Of a stretch of DNA of 17,303 nucleotides, positions 1 to 8,071 are shown one piece after another (the stretch's first letter is position 1; each line of letters begins with the position of its first letter). Both the position numbers and the translations under genes were made by a program. The DNA is from Nitrospinaceae bacterium (GTDB taxonomy: Bacteria; Nitrospinota; Nitrospinia; Nitrospinales; VA-1). The notes beneath the pieces are model-generated. The model had not been told where the DNA came from, ran no database searches, and was given only the letters and a program-made list of their open reading frames with translations. Where the stretch lies: contig JAESTE010000003.1 in NCBI GenBank assembly GCA_016763735.1, positions 1-17,303 of the forward strand, given 5' to 3'.

Positions 1-665
1 TCGACGTGGACTTCATATTTGATAAGAAAGTGTTTAAAGTACCCAAAAAAGGCGATGTGTTTAACCATGTCGTCTTAAAGCGTAATGCGACGAGAGATAT
101 TGTTCAGGTAAACTTTAAAACTAAATCATCTCCGGCAGCTGACTTGGTACTAATAGGAAATCATTGGCCGAGCCGCCTTGGTGGTGAACTTGCGAGCGAG
201 CCATACCGAATTATCGCTGCTGAGACATTGAGTTACTGGTTGGAGCGAGTCAGTGAGAAATTTGGTAAAGAAGTGTCGATATTGGTGATGGGCGATTTTA
301 ACGATGAGCCTTACAATCGTTCCATGCAAGAGTATGCCTTATCAAAAAAAGATTCCAAACGGGTAAAGTCAAAGAGGTCGAGAAAGCCTTATTTGCTCAA
401 TCTTATGTGGCCTCTGCAAACGGATGGAGTCGGGACGCATTTTTATGATGCATGGGGAATGCTGGATCAAATTCTAGTTAACCGATCTCTGTTAACTAAC
501 GTAGATGGATTTCGTTTAGTGGGAGATTCCTGTGAGATTATTCGTCTTCCCGAATTGATTAAGTCAGGTAAGCCGCGGCGATTTGGAAGACCTTCATCAA
601 AAGGTTTTGATCGAGACGGTTTTAGTGATCACTTGCCGGTAGGTGTGAGGATTCATCGCAATTAA
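1..665 (+). CDS. Endonuclease/exonuclease/phosphatase family protein, 3' part (5' end outside the window)
   Basis: This is the C-terminal 220 or so residues of an EEP (DNase I-like) metal-dependent phosphoesterase. The reading frame is open to the left edge (first full codon at base 3), so the GTG at 6 is not a credible start. The visible EEP motifs are NHWPSRLGG near residue 53, the metal/catalytic GDFND near residue 97, DQIL near residue 155, and the terminal SDHLPV, which holds the Asp-His pair of the active site. Family members cleave phosphodiesters in nucleic acids or phospholipid and inositol head groups; the substrate cannot be told here. A basic lysine/arginine-rich insert follows GDFND. 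The N-terminal strand with the metal-binding Glu, and any signal peptide, lie outside the window. It is separated from pstS by 182 bases and is probably its own unit. Confidence 0.9.
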   Translation, partial: DVDFIFDKKVFKVPKKGDVFNHVVLKRNATRDIVQVNFKTKSSPAADLVLIGNHWPSRLGGELASEPYRIIAAETLSYWLERVSEKFGKEVSILVMGDFNDEPYNRSMQEYALSKKDSKRVKSKRSRKPYLLNLMWPLQTDGVGTHFYDAWGMLDQILVNRSLLTNVDGFRLVGDSCEIIRLPELIKSGKPRRFGRPSSKGFDRDGFSDHLPVGVRIHRN

Positions 666-847
666 TAGTAAGCGTAGAATATTTAACAAATCCCTCATCT
701 AAATAAAAATATTTTGTAAGGGTAGAGTCCCTAGCCCGACTTAATATAGAAATGTTTTGCGCGTATCTATATATAGTTATCTATATATTCCGATATATAT
801 ATGTATTAGAATGCGGTTTTTAGTCCTTTCCTGGGAGAATAAATTTA
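666..847 (+). promoter_or_regulatory. AT-rich pstS upstream region with three 14-base repeats and a -10-like element
   Basis: No gene is seen here. Bases 764-777, 778-791 and 792-805 form three head-to-tail imperfect 14-base units: TATCTATATATAGT, TATCTATATATTCC and GATATATATATGTA. They are followed at 807-812 by TAGAAT, a good -10 match with no -35 match. Direct repeats in place of a -35 are the layout of PhoB-activated promoters, but the sequence and the 14-base period do not match the enterobacterial Pho box (11-base units). The pstS ribosome-binding site GGGAG is at 833-837, ten bases before ATG 848. Simple AT-richness could produce the repeat by chance. Confidence 0.35.
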
Positions 848-1708
848 ATGTTTCGAGTGCTGTTGTTTCTTTGGGTGGCAATTGGGGTGATCCCCTTTCC
901 TGTTAGTGCGGATCATTCACCCAAAATTAAGATTGTTGGTTCGACAACGGTTTTGCCCATTGCTTCCCGGGCGGCGGAGAGATTCGAGAAGTTCCAAAGG
1001 GTCGAAAAGTTTAAGTCTTCGCATCGTTTGCGGATTTTGGTCAATGCAGGGGGTTCCGGGGTTGGCATTCATTCTGTTGCCAAGGGGAGGTCAGATATAG
1101 GCATGGCTTCTCGCGAAATTTCTCCATCCGAGAGAAAACGGTTTGAAGGTTCTCATCTCAAGGTTCATACGGTGGCTGTAGATGCGGTGGCCTGTGTGAT
1201 CTCTTCAGAAATTTATAATGCGGGAATCCACGATCTTACACGCCAGGAAATCCGCGATATTTATCTTGGGAAAATAAGAAATTGGAAAGAGGTGGGAGGC
1301 CCAGATCGAAAAATCGTGGTGGTCGATAAAGAAAGGCATAGGGGGACCCGGCATGTTTTTATGAATTTTATTTTTGGTAACCCTACCGCAAAAACTCCTG
1401 GGACGATTCTGGTCACCGGATCTAATAACGAGGAACAGACAAAAATAGCGCAAAGTGATTCTGCTATCGGCATGCTTTCTTATGCTTGGATCAACGATGA
1501 AGTGAGGGCGATTGGGATTCGCGATAAAAAAAATATTGTCAATCCTACTCGAGAAACCATTCGAAAAGGCGATTATCCCATTGTAAGGAATTTGAGTTTT
1601 ATTACAGCGGGAGAACCCAGCGAGGAGGTCAAAGCGTTTCTGGAGTTTTTAAAAGGTCCGGAAGGCCAACAGGTGGTTGAAGAGAGTGGCTACATTCCTT
1701 TCATATAA
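848..1708 (+). CDS. pstS: Phosphate ABC transporter, periplasmic phosphate-binding protein PstS
   Basis: 286-residue periplasmic receptor that binds inorganic phosphate and hands it to the PstCA channel. Residues 1-21 are a Sec signal peptide (hydrophobic core, VSA before Asp22). There is no lipobox cysteine, so the protein should be soluble in the periplasm. Phosphate-loop motifs of the PBP_like family are visible: GSTTV at 31-35, NAGGSGVG at 66-73, DIGMAS at 83-88, and HRGTR in the second lobe. The length and motifs match the short PstS type found in non-enteric bacteria rather than the E. coli type. The start at 848 is set by the signal peptide and by GGGAG ten bases upstream. It is the first gene of the run pstS-pstC-pstA-pstB. 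Expression under phosphate limitation is inferred from family knowledge and the repeats upstream. Confidence 0.95.
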   Translation: MFRVLLFLWVAIGVIPFPVSADHSPKIKIVGSTTVLPIASRAAERFEKFQRVEKFKSSHRLRILVNAGGSGVGIHSVAKGRSDIGMASREISPSERKRFEGSHLKVHTVAVDAVACVISSEIYNAGIHDLTRQEIRDIYLGKIRNWKEVGGPDRKIVVVDKERHRGTRHVFMNFIFGNPTAKTPGTILVTGSNNEEQTKIAQSDSAIGMLSYAWINDEVRAIGIRDKKNIVNPTRETIRKGDYPIVRNLSFITAGEPSEEVKAFLEFLKGPEGQQVVEESGYIPFI

Positions 1709-1723
1709 AACAAGCCCAAGTCT

Positions 1724-2587
1724 ATGGAAAATGATTCGCATGGCATGATGTGGGTTTTTGCAGGTCTGAATCTGATTTTTTTATGTTGCGCAGGCGGCCT
1801 GTTCTTTTTTCTGATCTTTGAATCTTATCCAATTTTTAAACTGCACGGTTTCGATTTCTGGTTGGGGCAGGATTGGTGGGTAGGAGAAACTTATGGAGCA
1901 TTGCCGATGCTTTACGGTTCTACCCTGGTGACTGCTTTAGCCTGCCTTCTGGTTTTACCTGTTTCTTTGGCTGTCGCCATTTTCACCTCCGAGTTTTTAA
2001 CCTCAACAAGCAGGCGATGTGTGAAGGCGGTTTTGGAACTACTTGCCGGAGTTCCTGGAATCGTTTACGGACTTTTGGGTGTTTCCTTCCTTTCCCTTTG
2101 GATCAAAGATGTTTTTGGATTGCTGGATGGCAACACTCTGGCAACGGCAGGTTGTCTACTTGCGATAATGATTTTGCCTACGGTTTTGACTTTGTCTGAA
2201 GATGCGATGCGCGCTGTTCCTGCGGAGTATCGCGATAATGCTTTAGGGTTGGGGTTGAGTAAATGGCAAACGGCAACCGCCGTGGTTTTGCCACAAGCGT
2301 TGCCAGGTATTATGGGTGCGGTTTTACTTGGCATTAGCCGTGCGATGGGGGAAACCATTGCCGTGATGCTGGTTGTGGGTAGTCTTGATCGTATCCCCGA
2401 CCCTTGGTTTAATATTTTTTCTTCGGCGCAAACAATTCCTTCCAAGTTAGGTCGCGAGGCGGCAGAATCTATTGGCGAAGGGACGCATTGGAGTGCTTTG
2501 ATGGCTTTGGGGTTAACGCTATTTATAATAGTGCTTTTGATAAACTTCATTGGAAACCGTTTTCTCAAGCGACGGAGCATTTCATGA
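1724..2587 (+). CDS. pstC: Phosphate ABC transporter permease PstC
   Basis: 287-residue inner-membrane permease, one half of the phosphate channel with PstA. About six hydrophobic helices are visible (roughly residues 10-32, 64-88, 100-125, 138-160, 190-215 and 258-280). The cytoplasmic coupling (EAA) loop that contacts PstB reads AVPAEYRDNALGLGLSKW and is followed by LPQALPGI. The GISRAMGETIAVMLV segment is typical of PstC/PstA. It begins 15 bases after pstS without a clear Shine-Dalgarno; ATG codons at 1745 and 1748 are alternative starts. Its TGA stop overlaps the pstA ATG (ATGA at 2584-2587), which points to coupled translation. The protein is somewhat shorter than E. coli PstC. Confidence 0.93.
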   Translation: MENDSHGMMWVFAGLNLIFLCCAGGLFFFLIFESYPIFKLHGFDFWLGQDWWVGETYGALPMLYGSTLVTALACLLVLPVSLAVAIFTSEFLTSTSRRCVKAVLELLAGVPGIVYGLLGVSFLSLWIKDVFGLLDGNTLATAGCLLAIMILPTVLTLSEDAMRAVPAEYRDNALGLGLSKWQTATAVVLPQALPGIMGAVLLGISRAMGETIAVMLVVGSLDRIPDPWFNIFSSAQTIPSKLGREAAESIGEGTHWSALMALGLTLFIIVLLINFIGNRFLKRRSIS

Positions 2588-3432
2588 ACTCTGCGACTTT
2601 CGAAAAAGGCATGGTCTTTTTCCTTCCGATCCTAACCTTATTGGTTTCCAGTCTGCTCCTGATTATTCTTGCAACCGTATTCACTAAAGGGATGCCAGCG
2701 TTGCATTCGGGTTTTTTAATTGAAGCCTCCGAGGATTTTGGTCGTGCAGGTGGAATTTTTTATCAATTGATGGGGACGCTGATTTTAATGACGGGAGCTG
2801 TTTTGATTAGCTTGCCGGTGGCCTTGGGTTCAGTAATTTACCAGACACAATATTTAAAATCAGAAACGGGCAAAGAGATTTGTCGACAGTCTGCGCAGGT
2901 GCTAAACGCCACGCCAACGATATTGTTTGGTCTTGTGGGATATTTATTTTTTGGCGTGTATCTGGAAACGGGAGTTTCCTGGGTTACGGGATCGTTGATT
3001 CTTGCTGTGATGATTTTGCCCACCCTGCAAGTCAGCATTCGCGAAGCCATAGAAGCTTTGCCTGATCAGTATAAAGATACAGGGATGGCCCTCGGTCTGT
3101 CGCCGTGGTCGCAAATCAAGAAAATTATTATCCCGCAATGTTATTACGGCATCATCACGGGGGTATTTTTGGGTCTGGCGCGTGCGGCGGGGGAGACGGC
3201 AGCGATCATGTTTGCCGCCACTACCTTTTCGGGTATTCGCTTGCCAGAATCTTTTTCTGACCCGGTTCCAACTTTGCAGACTCATATGCTGGTGTTGACC
3301 CAGGAAGCGGCCAACCCGGAAGCTCTTTCTCAGGCCTGGGGTGCAGGACTGGTTCTTTTATCGCTGGTATTTTTTCTAACAGTGATAGCGTGGGTATTAA
3401 GAAGCCGATTGAAAATGGAAGCGGAACTATGA
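2584..3432 (+). CDS. pstA: Phosphate ABC transporter permease PstA
   Basis: 282-residue inner-membrane permease that pairs with PstC. About six transmembrane segments are seen, with a typical coupling loop EALPDQYKDTGMALGLSPW followed by IIPQ. The GLARAAGETAAIMFAA helix mirrors the equivalent segment of PstC. The frame is open further upstream (to 2488), but the start at 2584 is preferred: it forms the ATGA overlap with the pstC stop, has GGAG at 2574-2577 six bases upstream, and gives the family's usual N-terminus. Its own TGA in turn overlaps the pstB ATG (ATGA at 3429-3432), so C, A and B are linked by minimal overlaps and should be made in fixed proportion. Confidence 0.93.
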   Translation: MNSATFEKGMVFFLPILTLLVSSLLLIILATVFTKGMPALHSGFLIEASEDFGRAGGIFYQLMGTLILMTGAVLISLPVALGSVIYQTQYLKSETGKEICRQSAQVLNATPTILFGLVGYLFFGVYLETGVSWVTGSLILAVMILPTLQVSIREAIEALPDQYKDTGMALGLSPWSQIKKIIIPQCYYGIITGVFLGLARAAGETAAIMFAATTFSGIRLPESFSDPVPTLQTHMLVLTQEAANPEALSQAWGAGLVLLSLVFFLTVIAWVLRSRLKMEAEL

Positions 3433-4094
3433 ACCTTGCTATCCAAATCAAAAACCTGACGGTTACTTATGGTTCGATAAAAGTGATTGATGATTTTAGC
3501 TGTGAAGTTAAGGAAAATTCGGTAACCGCTATCATCGGTCCGTCAGGATGCGGAAAATCAACATTACTTCGAAGTTTGTGTCGAATGAACGACCGCATCG
3601 AAGGCTTTCATCTCGCGGGACAGGTTTTGGTGAAGGGCAAAAATATTTATCATCCGGATGTGGATGTTTATGAATTAAGAAGAAGAGTAGGAATGATTTT
3701 CCAAAAGCCTTGTGTTTTCCCTAAAAGCATTTTTGAAAATGTTTTGTTTGGCGTAAAGCATCAGATAGATAAAAAAGATTACGAGACTCTTGTAGAACGT
3801 GTATTGACGGAAGTGAATCTTTGGGGAGAGGTAAAAGACCGGTTGAAAAATTTAGCGACAACACTTTCTATGGGACAGCAACAGCGTTTAGCCATGGCTC
3901 GAACGCTTGCTGTGGGGTCTGAAATTTTATTGATGGATGAACCTACCTCTTCGCTGGATCCTGAGTCGGCTGCGGCTATTGAGTCTCTCATCGAGTCGCT
4001 GAAAACCCACCATACCATTCTTCTTGTAACGCACTTGCACGAGCAGGCCGAAAAGGTTTCTGATAATTTGATATTTTGCAATATAATTAAATAA
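3429..4094 (+). CDS. pstB: Phosphate ABC transporter ATPase PstB, short C-terminus
   Basis: 221-residue ATPase that powers phosphate import. Walker A is GPSGCGKST (37-45), the Q-loop is FQKP (Q92), Walker B is ILLMDEP (166-172) and the switch His is H202 (VTHLHEQ). The ABC signature reads LSMGQQQR (146-153), with Met where PstB normally has the first Gly of LSGGQ. The protein stops at VSDNLIFCNIIK, about 30 residues before the usual PstB end (the segment with ELIEFG and the final FG). I found no continuation of that segment in another frame downstream. The ATG at 3429 is preferred over the longer frame from 3390 because of the ATGA overlap and GGAAG at 3417-3421. Nucleotide binding should be intact; whether the short tail lowers activity is unknown. 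Confidence 0.9.
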   Translation: MNLAIQIKNLTVTYGSIKVIDDFSCEVKENSVTAIIGPSGCGKSTLLRSLCRMNDRIEGFHLAGQVLVKGKNIYHPDVDVYELRRRVGMIFQKPCVFPKSIFENVLFGVKHQIDKKDYETLVERVLTEVNLWGEVKDRLKNLATTLSMGQQQRLAMARTLAVGSEILLMDEPTSSLDPESAAAIESLIESLKTHHTILLVTHLHEQAEKVSDNLIFCNIIK

Positions 4095-4127
4095 AGCGTA
4101 TTTATAAAAAAACCTTTGAGGTTGGGT

Positions 4128-5696
4128 TTGGCAAAGAATAAAGCAAAAATAAAGCAGGGCAAAGCGAGTGCTGCCCTTTCCACACTGGGCGAAAAACTGA
4201 AAACCAGTAACCCCGATATGGCTGAGCATTTTGAAGCCATAAAAAGTATGGAACTCTCTGTCCCTCGTCTGGTGCAGGTTATTGAAGACCTTTTACCCTA
4301 CCCCTGGGAAGACCCGGAATTGTTTGAAGAGGGTATCAAACTCACAGCGCAAGGATTTTATAACGAGGCTATTGCAGTGTTTCGCGATGTCTTGCGTATG
4401 AGCCCCAATGCTTATCCAGCGTACCATTTGATGGGCCATGTCTATATGGCTTTGGGGAATCGTAAAGAAGAAATTGAAAACTATCGCAAAGCGGCGCGTC
4501 TCAAACCTAACTATCCGCAAATATATATTGACCTCGGAACCGCTTACTGGATGCAGGGGAAGGAAAAAAAATCCTATGCGGCTTTTAAAAAAATTGTTCC
4601 GATGGCACCGGATTTTTCGATTGCAGATTACTGGCTAACTTTTATTTTTGATCGGTTGAGACGAAATCGTGATGTTTATGAGATGAAAGAAGAAAGCCTG
4701 GAGGCTCCTCTTAAGGTTTATGCCAGTATAAGCGGTTTGATTGGGCAAGCTTATTTAGAGTTTGGTTATCATGCCTCCGCACGACAGGCTTTTAAGAAAG
4801 CGGTGCGGGTCTGGCCGGAATTTGCCGATGGGCATTATCTGCTCGGTGTATTGCATATTAAAAAATTACGCAACCCTAAGCGGGCGGTGAAATATCTGGA
4901 AATGGCGGAACAGCTTTATATTCGTCAAAACGATTTTCAAAGAGCCGCGCTGGTGCATCAGCTTTATCGTCCGAAGGAAGAGGTTCAGGACAAAAACAAA
5001 GCCGCAGATGAGTGGTTGAAGGAGGGATTGCGGTTGCAAAACCTGACTTGGTATCAAGCGGCTGTCGACGCCTATCAAATGGCGCGTGGGTTCAAGCCAG
5101 ACTTCCTCGATGCATACTACAATATGGGTGTCGCTTATGGTTGCATGGAAGAAAATGGTATTGACGCTTTGCATAAAGCGGTTTGGGTTTTTAAAAAATC
5201 CATAGACCTGAATCCTGAATTTATTCATGCTTATACGGCTTTGGGCGCTTCTTATATCAAACAAGGTGATACTAAAGAAGCCATTGAAGTGCTGAATCGC
5301 GCTGAGAAGGTTTGTCCTAAAGATTCGAATGTCTATTTTTATCTGGGAATTGCCAGTCGCATCAACTCCCAGTTTGAAGAAGCTGTAGTTTATTTAAAAA
5401 ACGCCGTGGCCTTGAAACCCGATTCGGTTCAGGTGCAGTTTTATCTCGGATTGTCTCTCCTTGATGCTAAATTGTATGAGGATGCTGGCTCGGCTTTTCG
5501 TGATGTTATAAGGATAAAACCCGATTTTGCGGATGGGCATATGATGTTGGGTAATTTGTATCGTGAAAATATTCCAGAACCCGATAAGGCTGTTTATCAT
5601 CTAAAGAGAGCTGAGAAGTTATTTATGAAACTGGAAGATTTTCAACGGGTCGGTTACATCCGCCAACTTTTGGCTCGTTCGGCTGCAACTTCATAA
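4128..5696 (+). CDS. Cytoplasmic tetratricopeptide-repeat protein, internally duplicated
   Basis: 522 residues with no signal peptide or membrane segment, made almost entirely of TPR helix pairs (about ten). TPR hallmark spacing is clear in segments such as AYHLMGHVYMALGN, IYIDLGTAYWMQGK, AYTALGASYIKQGD and VYFYLGIASRINSQ. The protein is a tandem duplication. Residues 231-280 align without gaps to 466-515 (about 21 of 50 identical, sharing FADGH, DFQR and QL), and each half opens with a similar EG-hydrophobic-basic-L turn near 68 and 299. TTG 4128 is the likely start: GAGG at 4118-4121 sits six bases before it and the product begins MAKNKAK. TTG 4116 and ATG 4218 are alternatives. It follows pstB by 33 bases, so it is probably co-transcribed. 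It is a protein-protein scaffold of unknown partner. Confidence 0.88.
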   Translation: MAKNKAKIKQGKASAALSTLGEKLKTSNPDMAEHFEAIKSMELSVPRLVQVIEDLLPYPWEDPELFEEGIKLTAQGFYNEAIAVFRDVLRMSPNAYPAYHLMGHVYMALGNRKEEIENYRKAARLKPNYPQIYIDLGTAYWMQGKEKKSYAAFKKIVPMAPDFSIADYWLTFIFDRLRRNRDVYEMKEESLEAPLKVYASISGLIGQAYLEFGYHASARQAFKKAVRVWPEFADGHYLLGVLHIKKLRNPKRAVKYLEMAEQLYIRQNDFQRAALVHQLYRPKEEVQDKNKAADEWLKEGLRLQNLTWYQAAVDAYQMARGFKPDFLDAYYNMGVAYGCMEENGIDALHKAVWVFKKSIDLNPEFIHAYTALGASYIKQGDTKEAIEVLNRAEKVCPKDSNVYFYLGIASRINSQFEEAVVYLKNAVALKPDSVQVQFYLGLSLLDAKLYEDAGSAFRDVIRIKPDFADGHMMLGNLYRENIPEPDKAVYHLKRAEKLFMKLEDFQRVGYIRQLLARSAATS

Positions 5697-5705
5697 GCCT
5701 AAACT

Positions 5706-6971
5706 ATGAAAACCAACTTCACATTTTTTTGTATCGCTTTCGTCTTGCTGGTGAGTGCCGAGGTTTCGAGCCGGCCTTTGTCTTCTGATATCGATAAGCT
5801 GACCGCCGATGAAATGGCTCCTCTGGCTTTGGAAGATTCAATGTACTACCATTCTGACGAATGGTTCGCACGTTTTCAGGGAGAAATCAATCGGCTGGAA
5901 TCCGCAACTCCCTCGACAGAAAACCGCGTTGAACTGATGAAGTACTATTTTAATTATACGGGTCTGTTGGGCGAATTGACGCATACGCTGGCTTTCACCA
6001 GTAAGTACCAGGATACCAAGATTGCCGCGAAATTTATATTCTACAGCAATCGGGTAAAAGACCTCGCGCATGAGGTTTTGGACGATGACTCTAAATCAAT
6101 AGAACAGGAAGCCGAGGCTGATCTCTTTTTGGGAGCTGCAGAAGGATATATTGGAATTTTTGAGTACGGTCAGGGAAACTTGTTGCAGGCTCTTATAAAT
6201 GGTTTTCAAGCAGATAATCATCTCGAAAAAGCTTTGCTTCTCAATCCCAATCTAGTGGATGGATATTTTGGATTAGGAATGTATCGTTATGGAAACAGTC
6301 GATTGGGCGGCATCAGTAATTTTATTATGCAAGGCGGTAGGGACCTGAGGCAGGTGGGTCTGAATCATATTGAACATGCAATTCTTAAGAAAGCATCGTC
6401 TTTACCGTTAGCCTTAAAAACGCTGGCGTGGTTTTATATTTCGGAACAGATCAATCCGGAAAATAAAAACCTTCCTTCTGAGCACCCGCTATCACAACAC
6501 AAAACCCGCCAAAATGCCTGGGCATTATTGATCGAATTAGAAAATCGTTATTTCAAAGGTCCAGTCCCGCATTCTCATTTCAACGGAAACAAAGAAATTG
6601 CGATGATGAAAGCCTTGCAATATGTTCTGGACAAGGATTACACCAAGGCTGGAATCGAGTTTGAAAAAGTTCTTACAATCAGTCAGCACTTGAAAAAAAG
6701 AGGATTCGAAATCAACCCTCAGTTGATAAGTTCTGTTGAAGCGGGGATCAAGTTTTGCGACCTGATGTTGTGGGAAAAGCAGGACAACAGCAGTTGCTTA
6801 AAAGTTCAGGAGCAAATCGATTTCCTCAAAAGTGGTGGCTCCATGGTGGAATACGACTCCAAAAAAATCCGCCGCGAATTGCATGCTGTGTTTTCCGAAG
6901 CCCTCCAGCAATTAACCCAAAAAATGAACTGCGGGGCAGGCCCCGCTACCACAAAGTCAGAGCCTTTTTGA
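5706..6971 (+). CDS. Secreted TPR-like protein of unknown function
   Basis: 421 residues starting with a clear Sec signal peptide (MKTNFTFFCIAFVLLVSAEVSS, cleavage near residue 22), so it should act in the periplasm. The mature part is helical. A TPR-like unit occurs around residues 165-200 (NHLEKALLLNPNLVDGYFGLGMY) and another around 300-325 (ALQYVLDKDYTKAGIEFEKVL). I do not recognise the family. It begins nine bases after the cytoplasmic TPR gene with no obvious ribosome-binding site, so translation may be coupled; together they look like the tail of the pst transcript. The last 15 or so residues (MNCGAGPATTKSEPF) are encoded by a GC-rich palindrome at 6931-6946 and its flank. They look like repeat DNA read as protein rather than conserved sequence. 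Confidence 0.82.
   Translation: MKTNFTFFCIAFVLLVSAEVSSRPLSSDIDKLTADEMAPLALEDSMYYHSDEWFARFQGEINRLESATPSTENRVELMKYYFNYTGLLGELTHTLAFTSKYQDTKIAAKFIFYSNRVKDLAHEVLDDDSKSIEQEAEADLFLGAAEGYIGIFEYGQGNLLQALINGFQADNHLEKALLLNPNLVDGYFGLGMYRYGNSRLGGISNFIMQGGRDLRQVGLNHIEHAILKKASSLPLALKTLAWFYISEQINPENKNLPSEHPLSQHKTRQNAWALLIELENRYFKGPVPHSHFNGNKEIAMMKALQYVLDKDYTKAGIEFEKVLTISQHLKKRGFEINPQLISSVEAGIKFCDLMLWEKQDNSSCLKVQEQIDFLKSGGSMVEYDSKKIRRELHAVFSEALQQLTQKMNCGAGPATTKSEPF
6931..6946. repeat. GC-rich palindrome inside the 3' end of the secreted TPR-like gene
   Basis: GCGGGG (6931-6936) pairs perfectly with CCCCGC (6941-6946) across a CAGG tetraloop, in an otherwise AT-leaning stretch. No T-run follows directly (CTTTTTG comes about 20 bases later), so it is a poor intrinsic terminator. 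It resembles the core of REP-like dispersed palindromes. No second copy is seen in this window. Confidence 0.5.
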
Positions 6972-7086
6972 GTAAACGATTTATATCGGCCTTTTAGCTT
7001 TAAGCTTTCTCTGTTTTTTTGGGATAGCCACTGTAAGGTGAGAAAGAGTCTGTCGACTAATCTCAAATTGATTGAGGAGTCGATCT

Positions 7087-8028
7087 ATGAAGGCAAAAAA
7101 AGCAGGGGCGTCCATTTTTGTTATGGTGCTGGCGAGTGTGGCTTTTTTCACTCTCTCAGGGTTTGATTATTCCAAACACAGCATTCCGCTTGATGATATT
7201 TCAGATGGTGGACCGGGTAAGGATGGGATTCCTTCCATAGATAATCCACATTTCCTGACAGTTGCAGAAGCGGATCAAGCTCTAATGCGAAATGATGACC
7301 GTGTTCTTGGATTCGTTTTCAACAACCAGGCCCGTGCGTATCCCATCAAAATTTTAAACTGGCATGAAATTGTAAATGATCGAGTGGGCGGAAATCCGGT
7401 TGTAATAAGCTTTTGCCCTTTGTGTGGCACCGGTATGGTCTTTGATGCGAATGTGAAAAACCGTAACTTGAAGTTTGGTGTTTCGGGGTTGCTCTACCAA
7501 AGTGATATGCTTCTTTACGATCATCAAACAGAAAGTTTATGGTCGCAAATTAAATCAGAGGCGGTGACAGGACCAATGACAGGAACCCGATTGAGATTGC
7601 TTGCATCGACTCATACAAACTGGGGAACCTGGAAGATAAAGCACCCTCACACCAAGGTGTTATCCGACCAAACCGGATATCAGCGTTCGTACGATCGCGA
7701 CCCTTATCAGGGCTACAAGTCGAGTTCGCGGTTGATGTTTGATGTCAATCTTAAGGATTCAAAATATCATCCAAAGGAAAAAGTCATTGGCATTGAACTT
7801 GGCGGCAAAACCAAAGCCTATGCCTTTTCAGAATTGGGTAGAACCCGTTCGCCAATAAAAGATATTTTCAACAAGATTTCAATACAAATTTATTTTGATC
7901 GAAAAATTAAAACGGCGGTTATTAAGGACAGTAAAAATAACGAACTGCCTTCGGTGGTAGGTTTTTGGTTTGCCTGGTACACGTTTCACCCAACAACAAA
8001 AGTCTTTGTTGCGGAGCAGAAACAATAA
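7087..8028 (+). CDS. DUF3179-domain exported protein
   Basis: 313 residues. An N-terminal hydrophobic stretch (about residues 8-25, after KAKK) acts as signal peptide or anchor. The rest is a DUF3179 domain, whose function is not established. The family hallmark is visible: a conserved NWHEIVND block (91-98) followed by FCPLCGTGMVFD (109-120), with a CxxC pair at C110/C113 that could bind metal or be redox active. Later conserved pieces are SLWSQ, GEAxTG-like EAVTGPMTG and the central WGTWK. The start at 7087 is set by GAGGAG at 7074-7079, seven bases upstream; a TTG at 7072 overlaps that site and is not used. It stands alone, 115 bases after the previous gene, and converges with msrB. A redox link to msrB is speculative. 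Confidence 0.9.
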   Translation: MKAKKAGASIFVMVLASVAFFTLSGFDYSKHSIPLDDISDGGPGKDGIPSIDNPHFLTVAEADQALMRNDDRVLGFVFNNQARAYPIKILNWHEIVNDRVGGNPVVISFCPLCGTGMVFDANVKNRNLKFGVSGLLYQSDMLLYDHQTESLWSQIKSEAVTGPMTGTRLRLLASTHTNWGTWKIKHPHTKVLSDQTGYQRSYDRDPYQGYKSSSRLMFDVNLKDSKYHPKEKVIGIELGGKTKAYAFSELGRTRSPIKDIFNKISIQIYFDRKIKTAVIKDSKNNELPSVVGFWFAWYTFHPTTKVFVAEQKQ

Positions 8029-8041
8029 TGGGGAAGATAGC

Positions 8042-8071
8042 CCTAATCATAAAAAGATATGACTGATTAGG
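8042..8071. terminator. Inverted repeat between convergent genes, possible two-way terminator
   Basis: CCTAATCA (8042-8049) and TGATTAGG (8064-8071) form a perfect 8-base stem around a 14-base loop containing five A. It lies exactly where the DUF3179 gene (ending 8028) and msrB (ending 8067) converge, and includes the msrB stop codon. There is no good U-tract on either strand, so termination is only inferred from position. Confidence 0.35.

Noticed and set aside
6..8. GTG as start of the first gene
   Set aside because: The frame is open to the window edge and the product lacks the N-terminal EEP strands, so the gene is simply cut.
2065..2580. 171-residue minus-strand open frame
   Set aside because: It is antisense to pstC, whose membrane helices and coupling loop are unmistakable; composition explains the open frame.
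2488..2583. Longer N-terminus for PstA
   Set aside because: It overlaps pstC coding; the ATGA overlap, a Shine-Dalgarno and the family N-terminus support 2584.
3390..3428. Longer N-terminus for PstB
   Set aside because: It lies inside pstA coding; ATG 3429 has a ribosome-binding site and gives the normal PstB start.
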